DNA from: JADLHS01 sp044225555
Lineage (GTDB): Bacteria; Verrucomicrobiota; Verrucomicrobiia; Limisphaerales; JADLHS01
Reading direction: 5' to 3'
DNA: 64,000 nucleotides
Assembly (NCBI GenBank): GCA_044225555.1
Contig: JBGAIM010000010.1
Span: 1-64,000, forward strand
The position numbers were made by a program, and so were the translations under genes. The notes below the pieces were generated by a model, which saw only the letters and a list, made by a program, of their open reading frames with translations, did not search any database and had not been told where the DNA came from. Within the stretch, counting starts at the first letter, position 1; every line of letters starts with the position of its first letter. This document shows, one piece after another, positions 37,428-46,052 of this stretch.

Positions 37428-38717
37428 TTATGGGGCAGACGGAGACTGGTTCGCAGCAGTTTTGATTGCAGGCAAGGGCGGCAACTTCAAATCGCTCGGT
37501 GGCTGGCTCGTGGCCGGGCGATTGAACTTCTCGCCGAATTTCGTGAAGCCCTCGACAAAACCACCATGGCTCAGAAAGAACTGCCCGTTCTCCACGCCCA
37601 TGAAGCGATCCAGGCGGTCCGCCTTGCCCGTGGGATCGTGACTGAAACTGGCGGTGGTGATTTCAATCCATTCGCCGGTGTCCGTCTGCAGCCATTGATT
37701 GCCGTAAAGCGCCTTGCGCTGCATGTGGCCATTCGCGCCGCCAAAATTCTCGCTGAAGCTGTGCAAGCCGCGCAGCCAGCCGCCGTCCTTGGGCGCTTTC
37801 CAACTGGAGATCAACATCCACTCCTGCTTGTCCGGCCGAAAATAGTAGCCCGAAAAAACCGTGTGGGTTTCATCAACTGGTTTCGCCGTGACGAGGAAGC
37901 GCTGCTTCTCGCCCGTCTTCCATTGGAATTTCAAATGGCTGTGGCCGCCCGTGCCTTCGTTGCCGAAATCGCCGGAGTAAACGCCTTCGCCTTTGGCGAC
38001 GAGCGTGACGCGGTCGGCAGCTCCAACTTTATCGCGACTCACCGCTTCATTGCCGCTGTCCCACACGCTGAAGATGATGCGCCGTTCCGTGGGGCTGTTC
38101 ACTTGCATTCCGAAATAGCCGCGATGCCAGCCGGTGGCCATGTAAAACGTCCACAGCGGATCCTCCACCGCCGTGACTTCACAATACAACGCCTGCACAT
38201 TCGTGCCGCGTTGCACCGGATAAGCCAAGTGCACGGAGGCCGCATTGCGCCGCTCTTTCAAATTGAAATGCGCGTCCTTCGTCGCCGGCCCGTCCAAAAT
38301 CAACGCGCTCAGATCGCCCGCCGATTTGCCGGAAGGATTGAGGGATTCCAGGGCGAAACGCTGATAACCCGGCGACTTGATTTCAAACGAGCCAAAGTCC
38401 AGCGTCACCAGATTCGTTCCCGCGCCAGTGGCCGTGGCCTCGCGCGATTGTCCAGCGACCGTGAGGCGGAGCTTGGAAGTTTCAGCCGCTGCCAGGCGCA
38501 ACGTGACTTTTGCGTCCAGTTTGCCCGGGGTTTTGATCTCCCCGAACCACTCCACTTTCAAGTTCGGGTCTTGCCAGCGCGTGATGCCGGAGCGTTCAGA
38601 GACGCGGGCGCCGTCGGCATCGGGACTCAAATACGCGGTGAACGCGGGAATCTCCAATTCCGCGCGGGCACTCAGGCAGGCACAAGCGACAATGGTGAAA
38701 AGCCAAGTCTTCTTCAT
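37428..38717 (-). CDS. DUF3472 domain protein, secreted (DUF5077-like N-terminus)
   Basis: This 429-residue secreted protein has an N-terminal jelly roll of about 130 residues (LEIPAFTAYLSPDADGARVS), resembling DUF5077. A DUF3472 domain follows: GWHRGYFGMQVNSPTERRIIFSVWDSG, GGHSHLKFQWKTGEKQRFLV and SGYYFRPDKQEWMLISSW. Such proteins are probably glycan-binding or glycan-modifying, but no activity is established. Its ATG lies within an ATGA overlap with the stop of the cysteine synthase-like gene, indicating coupled translation. Confidence 0.92.
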   Translation of the reverse strand: MKKTWLFTIVACACLSARAELEIPAFTAYLSPDADGARVSERSGITRWQDPNLKVEWFGEIKTPGKLDAKVTLRLAAAETSKLRLTVAGQSREATATGAGTNLVTLDFGSFEIKSPGYQRFALESLNPSGKSAGDLSALILDGPATKDAHFNLKERRNAASVHLAYPVQRGTNVQALYCEVTAVEDPLWTFYMATGWHRGYFGMQVNSPTERRIIFSVWDSGNEAVSRDKVGAADRVTLVAKGEGVYSGDFGNEGTGGHSHLKFQWKTGEKQRFLVTAKPVDETHTVFSGYYFRPDKQEWMLISSWKAPKDGGWLRGLHSFSENFGGANGHMQRKALYGNQWLQTDTGEWIEITTASFSHDPTGKADRLDRFMGVENGQFFLSHGGFVEGFTKFGEKFNRPATSQPPSDLKLPPLPAIKTAANQSPSAP

Positions 38718-39682
38718 AAGGTGGTGGTGGCGGCGCCGGGCTTCGTCTCCGGTGCAAATAATTTGGTGCTGAAATAACGCTCGGCGCGATCACACAACAT
38801 GGTGACCACGGTCGCTTGCGGCCCGAGTTCACGGGCGGTTGTTAGAGCGGCAACGACGTTGGCGCCGGAACTGGTCCCGACCAGCATGCCGAACTCGCGG
38901 TGCAGGCGGCGGGTCATCGCCATCGCATCGGCGCTACGGACCTTGACCTCGCCATCGAGCGGCGCATCGCGCAGCAACGGTGGAATGAAACCGTCAGCGA
39001 CGCCTTCGATGAAATGGCAACATGGCAATTCGCCCGCGAGCAGCGCTTGTTCAGCGGGCTCCATGGCAATGATTCGGGACTGCGGCCAGCGCCGCTTGAT
39101 CGCCTTGCCGCAACCCGCCAGCGTGCCGCCCGTGCCAAAGCCCGTCACAAACGCGTGAATCGGTCCGTTGACTTGCTGGAGAATTTCCTGGCCGGTCCCG
39201 TGTTCGTGATCCTCGACGTTCAGCGGATTCTCGAACTGCTTGGGCAAAAAGTAGCGGGAATCCTTGGCCGCCATCTGGCGCGACATTTCAATCCCGGTTT
39301 GATACATGCCGCCACTGTCGAACAGGATCAATTCCGCGCCGAGCTGCCGGATTAAACTGCGTCGCTCTTCGCTGGCGGACGATGACATCAAGATGGCGAC
39401 GCGATAACCCAACGCCGCGCCGACCATGGAGAGCGCAATGCCGGTATTCCCGCTGGTGCATTCGAGGATGATGGAGTCGGGTTGCAACCGCCCGTGTTCC
39501 AACGCCTCAACCAACACGGTCTTGGCCAGGCGATCCTTGATGCTGCCACTCGGATTGAGGAACTCGCACTTGGCGAGCAGCGTGATGCCCTCCGGCTCGA
39601 ATCGCAACGGCACCAGCGGGGTATTGCCGATGAGCGACAACACCGGTGCTTGCAGACCGCGAACTGGAGATGGCTGACTCAT
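38714..39682 (-). CDS. Cysteine synthase family PLP enzyme
   Basis: This 322-residue enzyme has the fold-type II signatures: SLIGNTPLVPL, the PLP lysine in NPSGSIKDRLA, the substrate loop ECTSGNTGIALSM, and the phosphate-binding loop VTGFGTGGTLAGCGKAI. TSSGANVVAAL lies near the C-terminus. It could be an O-acetylserine sulfhydrylase (CysK/CysM) or a cystathionine beta-synthase-like enzyme; the eye cannot separate these. It follows tdh by 16 nt and overlaps the DUF3472 gene by 4 nt. A link between sulfur assimilation and sulfatases in the operon is speculative. Confidence 0.92.
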   Translation of the reverse strand: MSQPSPVRGLQAPVLSLIGNTPLVPLRFEPEGITLLAKCEFLNPSGSIKDRLAKTVLVEALEHGRLQPDSIILECTSGNTGIALSMVGAALGYRVAILMSSSASEERRSLIRQLGAELILFDSGGMYQTGIEMSRQMAAKDSRYFLPKQFENPLNVEDHEHGTGQEILQQVNGPIHAFVTGFGTGGTLAGCGKAIKRRWPQSRIIAMEPAEQALLAGELPCCHFIEGVADGFIPPLLRDAPLDGEVKVRSADAMAMTRRLHREFGMLVGTSSGANVVAALTTARELGPQATVVTMLCDRAERYFSTKLFAPETKPGAATTTL

Positions 39683-39698
39683 GAAGAGCGGTTGCGCT

Positions 39699-40724
39699 TT
39701 AGCTCCAATTCAAAACCACCTTGCCACACTCGCCTTTGCTCATCGCGGCGAAGCCTTGCTCGAATTCCGTGTAGGGCAGCCGATGCGTGATCACCGGGGT
39801 GATGTTCAAGCCGCTCTCCAGCATCACGGTCATTTGATACCACGTCTCATACATTTCCCGGCCGTAAATGCCTTTGATCGTGAGCATGTTGAAAACGACC
39901 TTGTTCCAATCAATCGCCATCTGCTCCGAAGGAATGCCCAACATGGCGATCTTTCCGCCGTGACACATGTTGTCGATCATGTCGCGAAACGCCGTCGGAT
40001 TGCCGGACATTTCCAAACCGACGTCGAAACCTTCCTTCATGCCCAGTTGCTTTTGCACATCCGCCAGCTTGCCGTTCTTCACGTTCAACGCCACGGTGGC
40101 GCCCAGCTTCTTCGCCAGGTCGAGACGATAATCGTTCACATCCGTAATCACGACGTGTCGCGCTCCGGCGTGCTTCGCAATGGCAACGGCCATGATGCCA
40201 ATCGGGCCCGCGCCCGTGATGAGCACGTCCTCACCCAGCAAATCAAAAGAGAGCGCCGTATGCACCGCGTTGCCGAACGGGTCGAAGATCGAAGCCACGT
40301 CCAGGTCCACGCCGGGCGATTGATGCCACACGTTGGTCATCGGCAGGGAAAGATATTCCGCGAATGCGCCGGGGCGATTCACGCCCACGCCCTTGGTGTC
40401 CGCGCACAAGTGTCGGCGGCCCGCCATGCAATTGCGGCAGCGACCGCAGACCACGTGGCCTTCACCGCTCACGATGTCGCCGACGCGGAAATCATTCACG
40501 TTGGCGCCGATCTTGACGATTTCACCGACGAACTCGTGTCCCACCACCATTGGCACGGGGATGGTTTTTTGGGCCCAGGCGTCCCACTTGTAGATGTGCA
40601 GGTCCGTGCCGCAAATGCCGGTGCGCATCACGCGAATCAACACATCGTTGATGCCGATGCTGGGTTCAGGAACATTTTCGAGCCAGAGACCGGGTTTACT
40701 TTCCTTTTTGACGAGGGCTTTCAT
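39699..40724 (-). CDS. tdh: L-threonine 3-dehydrogenase
   Basis: This 341-residue protein has the exact length of E. coli Tdh. The catalytic zinc site includes C38 (TGICGTDLHIYKWD) and GHEFVGE; the structural zinc site is CGRCRNCMAGRRHLC near residues 93-107. The NAD-binding loop is ITGAGPIGIMAVAIAKHAGA and the family motif FDVGLEMSGNPTAF is present. It oxidises threonine to 2-amino-3-ketobutyrate, which Kbl splits. It is the first gene of the long minus-strand cluster, with a promoter-like motif ending 16 nt before its ATG. Confidence 0.96.
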   Translation of the reverse strand: MKALVKKESKPGLWLENVPEPSIGINDVLIRVMRTGICGTDLHIYKWDAWAQKTIPVPMVVGHEFVGEIVKIGANVNDFRVGDIVSGEGHVVCGRCRNCMAGRRHLCADTKGVGVNRPGAFAEYLSLPMTNVWHQSPGVDLDVASIFDPFGNAVHTALSFDLLGEDVLITGAGPIGIMAVAIAKHAGARHVVITDVNDYRLDLAKKLGATVALNVKNGKLADVQKQLGMKEGFDVGLEMSGNPTAFRDMIDNMCHGGKIAMLGIPSEQMAIDWNKVVFNMLTIKGIYGREMYETWYQMTVMLESGLNITPVITHRLPYTEFEQGFAAMSKGECGKVVLNWS

Positions 40725-40739
40725 AAAGCGTTGGTTGTT

Positions 40740-40784
40740 AGCCTAGGCAAACCCGTTAGCGCAAGCCATCACACATTCGGGGGG
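40740..40784 (-). promoter_or_regulatory. Promoter-like motif upstream of tdh (copy A)
   Basis: On the minus strand, CCCCCCGAATGTGTGATGG (40784-40766) is followed after 20 nt by TAGGCT (40745-40740), 15 nt before the tdh ATG. The block matches copies at 47272-47290 and 51066-51086. It may be a promoter for an alternative sigma factor or an operator. Confidence 0.5.
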
Positions 40785-40882
40785 CCTGCGGAAGGGAGAG
40801 CCAAACAAGCAACTTGCAAAACCCCCACTCCCAACGAGAATCGCCCCATGCAGCATCGAGCCAAGCCAAACCGATCCTTGGT

Positions 40883-40908
40883 AGGTCAAACCCACGTTTG
40901 GCCTACTC
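40883..40908. terminator. Strong hairpin upstream of a lone lipoprotein gene
   Basis: GTAGGTCAAAC (40883-40893), loop CCAC, GTTTGGCCTAC (40898-40908) pair over 11 bp with one T-G mismatch. It ends 23 nt before the lipoprotein ATG. It lacks a T-run; it could be a regulatory hairpin, an RNA processing site or a boundary of an inserted gene. Confidence 0.4.
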
Positions 40909-40931
40909 TCTGTCAGGGCTCATCACACTTC

Positions 40932-41393
40932 ATGTATCGGATCGCTTCAATTGTATTTGTTCTGTTGCTTGGGGCCTGTGCAACTTCTCCCGTGGCAGAC
41001 CGTACATCTGATGACATTCGGGAGGCAGTCTTCCGGTATCAGTTCGAAAACTGGAACGGTGAGGGTGCAAAGGCATATTATTTGGATTTTGGTGAGGAGG
41101 GCGTTGACCCTCCCGATTACTTCATGCTGCGTTTCGTTGGGCATACGCCACCGGTCAAGAAGGTGTCGCAATGCAAGGTGCGGAACTTACGAGAGGGAGT
41201 CATTGACTCTCAGACGGAGGAGCCTGGACGAGTTTTTAGAGTTACAGCCATCAAGTGGGTAGACGATTCAACTGTCGAGGTGGACGGCGGTTATTACGAG
41301 AACGGCTTGAGTGCGTCCGGCAACACCTACACTGTGAAGAAGGAAGACGGCAAGTGGCGAGTCATCAGAGATAAGTTGCATTGGATTTCATGA
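40932..41393 (+). CDS. Small lipoprotein of unknown function
   Basis: This 153-residue protein starts at ATG 40932. The lipoprotein signal ends in LLLGAC with the lipid-attached Cys at residue 17. The mature part is polar (REAVFRYQFENWNGEGAKAYYLDFG) and ends in a beta-rich segment, YENGLSASGNTYTVKKEDGKWRVIRDKLHWIS, which has the look of a small NTF2-like or SH3-like fold (guess). It is a lone plus-strand gene within a long minus-strand region, preceded by a hairpin and followed by TGAGCCCTAAC, so it may be a recent insertion. Confidence 0.65.
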   Translation: MYRIASIVFVLLLGACATSPVADRTSDDIREAVFRYQFENWNGEGAKAYYLDFGEEGVDPPDYFMLRFVGHTPPVKKVSQCKVRNLREGVIDSQTEEPGRVFRVTAIKWVDDSTVEVDGGYYENGLSASGNTYTVKKEDGKWRVIRDKLHWIS

Positions 41394-41514
41394 GCCCTAA
41401 CTGTTGTACCTCGACACGTTGTCCGCAGTTTGTGGGATTCTGGAGGCAGGCGGTTTAGAGAGCAAGCGGAGCAATGATGGACTCTCGCGAGGAGACTTAC
41501 GGCTGGCAGTCACC

Positions 41515-44500
41515 TCACGGCAAACCGACGGCACGGAAGAACTGCTGGGCGTTCGTCATTGGCGCGGACAATGTGAAAGGTGACGTTGCCAACGAAGCCA
41601 GGTCAGCGAAAACCTGCCAGGAACTTACCAGGTCGGTTCGCGAGTCCACCCGATAGTGCCCGCCGACGGTGCCCGTCAGTGTTAGATCGAGATTGGTGCC
41701 GGTGGCAGCCGCCGTCAGCGCCGGCGTGGCGAGCAACGGTTGAGTTACGGTGAGGTTGAAGGGAGTTGAACTCATTACAGAGCTGCCATCGTAAATGACC
41801 TGCGCCAGCAAGGTGTATTGACCCATGGGGACATTGCTCCAAACCAAACTGAAAGGAGCAGTGGCGGTTTCGCCCAATAGGATCGGGCCGTTGAAGAATT
41901 GCACTTTGCTGATGGCGTGACCATTGGCGGTGACAGTGGCGGCGAGCGGGATGTCGGTGTTGCCGGGGAAAACGGCGCCCGTGACCGGGCTGGTGAGTTG
42001 CACCGCGGGCAAGGCGGTTTGCGAGGCGGAGAACAAGGCCGTGACCTCCGTCGGCGTCAGCGTGCGATTGAACAAGGCGACTTCATCGAGGAATCCGTTG
42101 AGCCGCCGAGTGGAGGAATTGGGGTCGTAACCGAAATAGGTCGTGCCGGGGAAAGTCTGCGCCGCATGCGTGACGTTGTTGGTGGCCGAACGCAGAATCG
42201 AGTTCGTGCCGCGATACATGATGGCGCGCGTGGGCTCGATGGTGAGCGCGAAGAAGGTCCATTGGTTATCGGGCACGGTCAGGCCGGAGTTCCAGTTGTA
42301 GGTGTTGCCGCCGTCGTTCCATGTGTAGCGCAACTCCTGCGCGGTGCCGAAATGCACGCCCGCCGTGGTGCCGCCGGATCGACAGAACACGATGCCGGAC
42401 CAGGACACTTGCGTGCCGTTGCGCCGCACCCAACCGCTGAAGGTGAAATTGGTGGTATTCAGGTTAAACGCGGGAATCGCGACGCTGCTGTCGGTGCCGT
42501 TGAACTGGGCGGAGAGATTTCCCGGTTCAAAGCCGGCAAAAGGCGAGCCCACTCCGGCCGCGCCGAAAATGATCCCGCCTTGCCCGGTGCCGTCGCGCGT
42601 GCCGATGGCATCGGCGGCAATCGGCCCGGCGTCATTCAACCGCCAATACGCGAGCGGTCCGGTCGCCAGGGTTTGCGAGAAATACGGTGGCGGCGTCAGG
42701 ACATTCAACGTAGCGACAGCGCTGGTGACGCTGCCACTGGCGTTGCTCAGCACGACGCGGAAGAGTCCGGAGTTGGTGGGCTGCACATTGGTAAGGCTGA
42801 GCGAAACCCCGGTGGTGCCGGCGAGGGGAACACCATTCAACTGCCATTGGTAGGTGAACGGTGGGTTGCCACTCGGCAATGCCGTGAAGGTCGCGGTTTG
42901 ACCCACGTAAGCGGTTTCACTCTGCGGGCTGACACTCACGCCGGGTGGTCCGACGATGCTGCCGGTAATGCTCACGCTGTCAAAGCTGGCCCAGTGGACA
43001 TTGGGATTCTGCGACGGGGCGGCGTAGGTAAACAAACCCACGTAGAGCCGCGTGGCAATGCCCGAGAGTGTGTTGGTCCAGACGGGCGTCCAATTCACTC
43101 CGTCCGTGGCCACCGAGGTGGTGAACACCGAGCCGACGCGTTGGAGTTTGAGCCAGCGCTGTCCGCCCAGACCGCTGGACCAGTAAGGCCCACCGGCGTT
43201 CTCCATCGTGTTGTCCTGGTAATGAGTGTCGCTGTTCACGGTGGCGAACACGGCGCTGTATTGCGAACTGCCGCCATTGCCGAGCGGCGTGCCCGGGGTG
43301 GAATTGGTGGACTCGCGCATGATTAAACCGGCTTCCCAACTCGAACTGGGCGTCGTTCCATCCGGAGCGGCCGCCGGGCTGGTGATGCCGGAGACGCGCG
43401 CGATGATCGTGCAATTGCCATCCACCGGGCGGCAGAGAAGGTTGAGTCCATCGCCAATCAAGGTGTAAGAGCCGCCGTCAATCTTCGCGCCGTACGGCTG
43501 CACATGTTCGCTCGCTCCGGCCAGCAGCCACGGGCTCAGCGGCGGGTTGGTGGTGGTGACGAAACTCAACGGCGAATCGAGCGTGTAGCTGGTGTTGTAG
43601 AACAGCCGGGCGCGAATGGCGTTGTTCGTGGCCGACCAGAAGAACGAATTCAACGCGTACGGCGGGATGTTGGTTTGTCCCCAGAAACTGTCGCCCACGT
43701 AAAACTGGACCTTGTTGATCGTGTTCGCATTTGTCACCACGCTGGCCGTGAGCGCCACGTTGGAACTGACAATGGTCGAGCCGTTGCTGGGTGAGGTCAG
43801 CGTCAGGGCTGGTTCGCCAGCGGCGGGAACGCGCGACCAGGCGCTCGAGGGCACTTCGATCTTCGCCTGACCCGGGCCTTCGTATTCCAACGTAAGCTGA
43901 TCGGTGAGATCGCCCGCATCGCTGTTTTGCGTGTCGAAGAAATACTGCACGTTCACGGCGTGTTTTCCGGCGGCGAGGGCGGCCCAGCCGCTGAGCGGGG
44001 ACGGACTGTGATTGCCGTCGTGGTTGATGGTCAGTGCGCCATCCACATAGAGCTTGCTGCCGGCACAGGATTTGAGCGTGAAGCTATAGATGCCGTCCGC
44101 GGGCACGGTGATAAAGCCCGTGTAGTTGAACGCATAACCGTTGCGACGTCGTCGCGGCGTGAGGTCGGGATAGGAAACCGCCCCCTGATAAACCGGGGTG
44201 AGCGCAGCGAAGTTGGGCATGCTGGACCAGTTGACGCCGTTGTACTGCCAATAGTAGCTGGTTGCGGATTCGTAGTATTTGTGACCCAGACCGGAAACCG
44301 TGACCGGCGGATTGGTGGCAACGTTCAATGCGACGGCTGCAGGGGTGATTAGCACCGGCGTGTTGGTGCGGTCAAAAATATCCACGATGCTCAGCCGGAC
44401 ATACGGTGTCGCCACCGAGCCGACGTTGAGCAACTGCTGGCGCACCTCGGGGTCGCGTTGAAACACGGCCAGAGCAGGGGAGCCGGAATACGCCGGGTTA

Positions 44501-45579
44501 TCGAACACTTCGAGAACGTAACCAAGCTGCGGCGAACTGGTGAGCGGCATTTGCCACGCGACGATGACCTGATTGCCGTAGGTTGAGGCGCTGGCGTTCG
44601 TGACCAGAATCGGGTCCAAGTCAGCAGTGGTTGGTTGGCTCGCCAGAATCAAACCGAAGGAAGCGTAGTTGTTTACGGCGGCGATGGTCGTAATGCCCGG
44701 CGGCTTGTTGGTGAGCAGGCTGACGGTCGGTTGGTTCGTTGCGACCAGCATGTAGAGATTGCCAGACGTCGGCGGAAGGTTGTTGGTCACGTTAAACAGG
44801 TAGGAACTGCCACTGCACGTCTCGAAAAACGCGGCGGTGGAATTCTCAATCAAACCGCACGTGCCGTTCTCGCCGAGTTGCCGAACCGACGGCGTGAAAA
44901 GTTTCGCCGCGGTCCACGCTCCGTTCTTGTGCGAATAGACATTGCGATAATCGGTGCGGCGCGGATTGCTGTTACCGTGGCCGAAGTCCTCCTGAAAACC
45001 GCTCAGGCCGTTGATGCCGGTGGCACTGAACGGAATCTGCATGGTCGCGATATGAAACCAGTTGCTCGTCGCCGGATCGCGCAACCAGCGTCCGGAAAAC
45101 GCCAGATGCGGCGTGCCGTCGGTGGGTTGCCAGATGCGGAACACTTCGCGATACCAACGATTGGTGGTGATGAGCGGCCAGTCACCGGCGACCTTGCCCG
45201 ACGCGCCTTCGCCCACGTGTGGCGGCGCATACATGTTGGAGGCGCTCCAATACGCAGTCACTGCGGCGCCTGGCACTGCCGTGCCGCTCGGGGGCCAGAA
45301 ACTCCAGATGATGCTGCACGGGGGATTGTCGGTGGGCCCGGACGGCATGCCGCCGTAGAAATAGCACGACCCACCATCCGACCCGGAGATCGTCTGGCTG
45401 TAGATGGCGTTGTAAGTGGACTCGGCCCAATACGGCCAGCGCACTTCCTGGATGATGCCGTCGGCGCCGGAAGCAGTATTGAAGTTGTGATACTCAGCGC
45501 GGGCGCGCGACGGAACGAGCCAAAGAGAGGCCAATAGAAGGCCGGCGGCTAGGTGAGTTTTGTAGCTGAGCAATTTCAT
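41515..45579 (-). CDS. Giant secreted DUF3472/PA14/Ig/LamG protein
   Basis: This 1354-residue protein starts at ATG 45579 with a Sec signal (MKLLSYKTHLAAGLLLASLW). In order: a DUF3472-like region (about 20-270, with GGSCYFYGGMPSGP), a linker, a PA14 domain (about 460-590, AGSKLYVDGALTINHDG), an Ig-like domain, a jelly roll (about 700-880, WEAGLIMRESTNS and WLKLQRVGSVFTTSV), an Ig domain (TYQWQLNGVPLAG), a LamG domain (about 990-1200, GPLAYWRLND and GFLDEVALFNRTLT), another Ig-like domain and the shared C-terminal module (HYRVDSRTDL...QQFFRAVGLP). No catalytic site is seen. Glycan binding or surface display is likely. Confidence 0.88.
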   Translation of the reverse strand: MKLLSYKTHLAAGLLLASLWLVPSRARAEYHNFNTASGADGIIQEVRWPYWAESTYNAIYSQTISGSDGGSCYFYGGMPSGPTDNPPCSIIWSFWPPSGTAVPGAAVTAYWSASNMYAPPHVGEGASGKVAGDWPLITTNRWYREVFRIWQPTDGTPHLAFSGRWLRDPATSNWFHIATMQIPFSATGINGLSGFQEDFGHGNSNPRRTDYRNVYSHKNGAWTAAKLFTPSVRQLGENGTCGLIENSTAAFFETCSGSSYLFNVTNNLPPTSGNLYMLVATNQPTVSLLTNKPPGITTIAAVNNYASFGLILASQPTTADLDPILVTNASASTYGNQVIVAWQMPLTSSPQLGYVLEVFDNPAYSGSPALAVFQRDPEVRQQLLNVGSVATPYVRLSIVDIFDRTNTPVLITPAAVALNVATNPPVTVSGLGHKYYESATSYYWQYNGVNWSSMPNFAALTPVYQGAVSYPDLTPRRRRNGYAFNYTGFITVPADGIYSFTLKSCAGSKLYVDGALTINHDGNHSPSPLSGWAALAAGKHAVNVQYFFDTQNSDAGDLTDQLTLEYEGPGQAKIEVPSSAWSRVPAAGEPALTLTSPSNGSTIVSSNVALTASVVTNANTINKVQFYVGDSFWGQTNIPPYALNSFFWSATNNAIRARLFYNTSYTLDSPLSFVTTTNPPLSPWLLAGASEHVQPYGAKIDGGSYTLIGDGLNLLCRPVDGNCTIIARVSGITSPAAAPDGTTPSSSWEAGLIMRESTNSTPGTPLGNGGSSQYSAVFATVNSDTHYQDNTMENAGGPYWSSGLGGQRWLKLQRVGSVFTTSVATDGVNWTPVWTNTLSGIATRLYVGLFTYAAPSQNPNVHWASFDSVSITGSIVGPPGVSVSPQSETAYVGQTATFTALPSGNPPFTYQWQLNGVPLAGTTGVSLSLTNVQPTNSGLFRVVLSNASGSVTSAVATLNVLTPPPYFSQTLATGPLAYWRLNDAGPIAADAIGTRDGTGQGGIIFGAAGVGSPFAGFEPGNLSAQFNGTDSSVAIPAFNLNTTNFTFSGWVRRNGTQVSWSGIVFCRSGGTTAGVHFGTAQELRYTWNDGGNTYNWNSGLTVPDNQWTFFALTIEPTRAIMYRGTNSILRSATNNVTHAAQTFPGTTYFGYDPNSSTRRLNGFLDEVALFNRTLTPTEVTALFSASQTALPAVQLTSPVTGAVFPGNTDIPLAATVTANGHAISKVQFFNGPILLGETATAPFSLVWSNVPMGQYTLLAQVIYDGSSVMSSTPFNLTVTQPLLATPALTAAATGTNLDLTLTGTVGGHYRVDSRTDLVSSWQVFADLASLATSPFTLSAPMTNAQQFFRAVGLP

Positions 45580-45633
45580 TGGTGAGATCAGAGTCAAGGA
45601 GCAGAAGTTTTGTGTTCCGGTCATTTCTTCCCA

Positions 45634-45717
45634 TCACTTCGTGGCGGCGGCGACCGCGGTGGTGGAGGTTTTGAGAAAGTCACGACGGGTGACAACCGGG
45701 TCAGCTTGTTTTTTCAT
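45634..45717 (-). pseudogene. Orphan Tat signal peptide (gene remnant)
   Basis: ATG 45717 begins a 27-residue frame, MKKQADPVVTRRDFLKTS followed by TTAVAAATK and TGA. It is a textbook twin-arginine signal (TRRDFLKT) with nothing attached. The frame would continue in phase into the downstream giant protein if the TGA were read through, but that protein has its own Sec signal at 45579. The simplest reading is that the body of a Tat-exported enzyme was lost by deletion. Confidence 0.5.
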
Positions 45718-45840
45718 GGAACGTACTTTCACCACAGCCCGCAAGACCTGTCAGTCGCCCGATCGCGGAGCGATTCAGAGTTGTCCAGCCCAGCGCGCCT
45801 TGATTGGAGATAACGCCGCAACCAGCGGTCTGGTGACCGG

Positions 45841-46005
45841 CTATCGGCTGGAACGGTTGCGCGGGGAAATGTCCGAGTTTGTGAGCAGCCCATGGAGTTC
45901 ACGGCGGATGCCAGCCCAGTGAAAATCCAGTTGCCCGCCGCGACAAATGCACCCCAAGTGCAGCACCACGCGACCCAAAGCCATCTGGGTGAGATAAAGT
46001 TTCAT
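45841..46005 (-). pseudogene. Short open frame, possible gene fragment
   Basis: A frame of 54 codons from ATG 46005 (MKLYLTQMALGRVVLHLGC, then ICRGGQLDFHWAGIRRELHG) reads like protein and stays open for another 15 or so codons upstream of the ATG. I recognise no family. It lies in the 474-bp stretch between the giant gene and the small lipoprotein gene, next to the orphan Tat signal. It may be part of the same decayed gene or chance. The remainder of this stretch shows nothing else. Confidence 0.25.
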
Positions 46006-46052
46006 GAGGGTGAAGCCGGCGGCCAGGGATTCGTGACCGATCGCGGACTAGT

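Noticed and set aside
37401..38777. Long plus-strand open frame (458 codons) over the DUF3472 gene
   Set aside because: Antisense shadow in GC-rich DNA: the minus-strand frame has a signal peptide and clear family motifs, and the plus-strand translation is low-complexity and Arg/Ala-rich.
39681..40931. Plus-strand frame of over 400 codons upstream of the lipoprotein gene and in phase with it
   Set aside because: It is antisense to tdh. The lipoprotein has its own ATG and lipobox at 40932, so the upstream part is an unstopped shadow.
41899..43326. Plus-strand 475-codon frame inside the giant LamG gene
   Set aside because: Translation is Gly/Arg-rich without domains; the minus strand encodes recognisable PA14, Ig and LamG domains.
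45579..45717. Stop-codon readthrough joining the Tat signal to the giant protein
   Set aside because: The giant protein has its own Sec signal, and no SECIS-like hairpin was seen after the TGA.
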